DNA of 64,000 nucleotides from an uncultured Acetatifactor sp. (GTDB taxonomy: Bacteria; Bacillota; Clostridia; Lachnospirales; Lachnospiraceae). The notes beneath the pieces are model-generated. The model worked only from the letters and a program-made list of their open reading frames with translations, ran no database searches and was not told the DNA's origin. Numbering within the stretch: the stretch's first letter is position 1; every line of letters begins with the position of its first letter. Both the position numbers and the translations under genes were made by a program. Positions 62,373 to 64,000 of this stretch are shown one piece after another. The stretch covers positions 115,273 through 179,272 of the forward strand of contig CAJUGH010000003.1 in assembly GCA_910586215.1 (NCBI GenBank), written 5' to 3'.

Positions 62373-63887
62373 TTAGAAAAGGCCTAAGCTGAATACTTTT
62401 TTTATGTTATCCAATGTCTGAGGAAAACAGCATGTATAGTTCCAGTCCAATGGAATGAGCCATAACAGAAAACAAGTAAGTAACGTTGCCAGTGACCAAC
62501 ATGCCAGGCCAGAACTTACCTTTCTCCTAGACTTCCCAGACAGTTCTCTGTAATATATTCCTGTAACTATAAAACAGAGAATTCCCATTAGCCAATATAT
62601 GTCCATCCGCGATCTCTCATACATTGTAGGTGCCCAAAGTGCATCGACTGCCGAGATCAGGATTGGCAGAAAAAGAAGCATCTTGACAATACCCCATAAT
62701 CCCATTTTTCTAAGTTCATCCCTGACATTTTTCTGTGCCAGAGACCAAAAAGCATACAGAAAAATGGGAAAATTAACAAGTGCACCATTTATTGAAAGAT
62801 ACGGAAAGGTATCACTGAATGGTACAAAGGAAATAAAATTGGACACAATTCCATTCAACACCCTGAAAAGTGATGCTTTCGAAAAAGCGGATCCATAGCT
62901 ACTCTGATCCACTACTGTCAACTGATAAGCCTGGCCAAATTCAAAAGGATTATCAAATCGAATGTAATTATAGGCCATCAGAAGGGCTCCTATGATGAAA
63001 TAAGGCATACATGCCATCAGAAGTCCCTTGATGCATTTTCCGTCTATCTTTTTCCCGTGCAGGAAGGTAATCAGCATAGGAATGACAAGCAGATTAGCCA
63101 GTCCCATAGGGGGCCTGCATCCAAATGTCAAGGCACCCAGCAGACTCCCCCAAAATGCAAGAAAGAAACTTTTGGAAACCTGCTCTGTATCCCATACAGC
63201 TTTCACAAAGAAAAACAAACTCCATATTCCCAGACATAGCCCGGCCGTATTTGCCGTGGTATATAGGGCAGGTGCCCCGATGCTGTACCAAATGCCCACG
63301 ATGGAAAAAGAAGCAGACAGAAACAGATACAGGATAAGGGACATTTTGGGAAAAAACTTTTTCGTCAACAGATAAAACAGGGCAAATACGCCAATCACAA
63401 AAACTGTGACAAATACCTGCGTGGCATGATACGTAGTCAGATTCTGTCCTGTGAGTATCCGATATGGCAAGAACAGCAGAAATACCGGGACTACCCCATA
63501 ATACATATAATAGTGATTGTTGTAATATGCATGATCCCAGGGATGAGCCGCCCCAATTTCCATTCTTGCCTCATAATCATATGGATTCTCCATGGCCGCC
63601 AGCTTGGGGTCTACTGGATAATCAAAGTACAGCCGTCCTTCCAGGATAGCTTCTGCCAATACCTCGTATTGATTCCTGTGTTCCGGAATCTCCCCGTTCC
63701 AGAAAGGAGATAACCCCATAGGGAGTGTACATCCCAAGATAATGATAATCTGCAGGGACACAATCAAGGTTTTCTTCTTTTTGCCTATTATCTCCATTGT
63801 CACATCATGCAACCTTGATTTTGGCCTCAAAAAAAACATTAATACGATTATCATTCCCCAGACCAGGCATCCTAATAGAAAATGCAT
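62373..63887 (-). CDS. Polytopic membrane protein, GT-C-like
   Basis: 504 residues from the ATG at 63887 (AGGAG about ten bases upstream). About 11 hydrophobic helices. The first large outside loop contains NQYEVLAEAILEGRLYFD and DHAYYNNHYYMYYGVVP; placement of such a loop after helix 1-2 is typical of GT-C sugar transferases that use lipid-linked donors, although a clear DD/DE motif is not obvious. Noticeably more AT-rich than the genes downstream. First gene of the regulator-kinase-exporter run, by position. Confidence 0.7.
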   Translation of the reverse strand: MHFLLGCLVWGMIIVLMFFLRPKSRLHDVTMEIIGKKKKTLIVSLQIIIILGCTLPMGLSPFWNGEIPEHRNQYEVLAEAILEGRLYFDYPVDPKLAAMENPYDYEARMEIGAAHPWDHAYYNNHYYMYYGVVPVFLLFLPYRILTGQNLTTYHATQVFVTVFVIGVFALFYLLTKKFFPKMSLILYLFLSASFSIVGIWYSIGAPALYTTANTAGLCLGIWSLFFFVKAVWDTEQVSKSFFLAFWGSLLGALTFGCRPPMGLANLLVIPMLITFLHGKKIDGKCIKGLLMACMPYFIIGALLMAYNYIRFDNPFEFGQAYQLTVVDQSSYGSAFSKASLFRVLNGIVSNFISFVPFSDTFPYLSINGALVNFPIFLYAFWSLAQKNVRDELRKMGLWGIVKMLLFLPILISAVDALWAPTMYERSRMDIYWLMGILCFIVTGIYYRELSGKSRRKVSSGLACWSLATLLTCFLLWLIPLDWNYTCCFPQTLDNIKKVFSLGLF

Positions 63888-64000
63888 ATCACAATTTCTC
63901 CTCACAGCAATCAATTTATATACCTCTGACAGCAGAAATATATGCTAGAAACACAGAATCCCGTAAAATTCAAGGGTTTTTCCTTTAAATGTAGGAATAC

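Noticed and set aside
1..64000. tRNA, rRNA, CRISPR arrays, prophage or integrase genes
   Set aside because: Looked for on both strands; no cloverleaf with anticodon context, no regular repeat-spacer array and no integrase or phage structural gene was recognised.

Overview
The window reads as chromosomal DNA of a spore-forming, anaerobic Clostridia of the Lachnospiraceae type (Clostridium cluster XIVa). It carries spoIVA, cotJABC and a GerA/SpoVAF germination protein. It also carries the oxygen-independent class III ribonucleotide reductase pair nrdDG, GHKL/LytTR and YesM/YesN signalling systems, and Lachnospiraceae-style AGGAGG ribosome binding sites. By eye most of it is moderately GC-rich, with AT-rich islands around 15.2-15.9 kb, 49.8-50.6 kb, 51.3-52.2 kb and in the last gene. 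Almost every gene is on the minus strand. No rRNA, tRNA or CRISPR array was seen.

Region by region (minus strand unless noted): 1-7.5 kb is a pepT-miaB-mutS-mutL run (mutL is cut by the left edge). 7.7-15.3 kb is a sugar-uptake block: a lipoprotein binding protein, two CUT1 permeases and a YesM/YesN two-component pair, followed across a terminator by an AGCS sodium:amino-acid symporter. There is no ATPase, as expected when a shared MsmK-type ATPase serves several importers. 15.4-16.5 kb (+) is an AT-rich island with a frameshifted small exported protein and a four-helix membrane protein. 16.5-20 kb is an OmpR-type regulator, its kinase and an unknown anchored protein. 20.3-20.9 kb (+) is the wreck of an AraC-GGDEF gene. 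21-26 kb pairs a 1029-residue hybrid sensor kinase with a sugar-type binding lipoprotein and an unknown anchored protein. 26.3-31.6 kb holds cotJABC, a FakA-C-like domain protein with a DegV protein, a sugar-nucleotidyltransferase and a GerA/SpoVAF protein.

31.7-43.7 kb is nucleotide metabolism: dUTPase, nrdG and nrdD (with two well-spaced NrdR-type boxes upstream), a WYL regulator, a HAD nucleotidase-like protein, a membrane-anchored MutS-like ATPase, and a purine/pyrimidine salvage run punA-cdd-SAH/MTA deaminase-purine permease. 43.9-49.4 kb has a GT-C-type membrane protein (+), spoIVA, a lipoprotein serpin and an unknown anchored protein. 49.4-53 kb is the accessory zone: a 1.85-kb segment bounded by 38-bp imperfect direct repeats (two unknown exported proteins plus an IS1634-like transposase remnant), then a tightly overlapped DUF3791-DUF3990-DUF3791 module that looks like a toxin-antitoxin system, and a divergent GNAT acetyltransferase. 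53-64 kb is a block of four consecutive fused ABC exporter half-transporters, a GHKL kinase that appears to lack any membrane sensor, a LytTR response regulator and another multi-spanning GT-C-like protein.

The most unusual points are the DUF3791/DUF3990 triple; the four-exporter/soluble-kinase cluster; the membrane-anchored MutS-like ATPase; and two genes (AGCS symporter and GerA) whose likely Shine-Dalgarno lies in the 3' arm of an intrinsic terminator and whose TTG start lies in its T-tract. Family assignments come from motif recognition without database searches.
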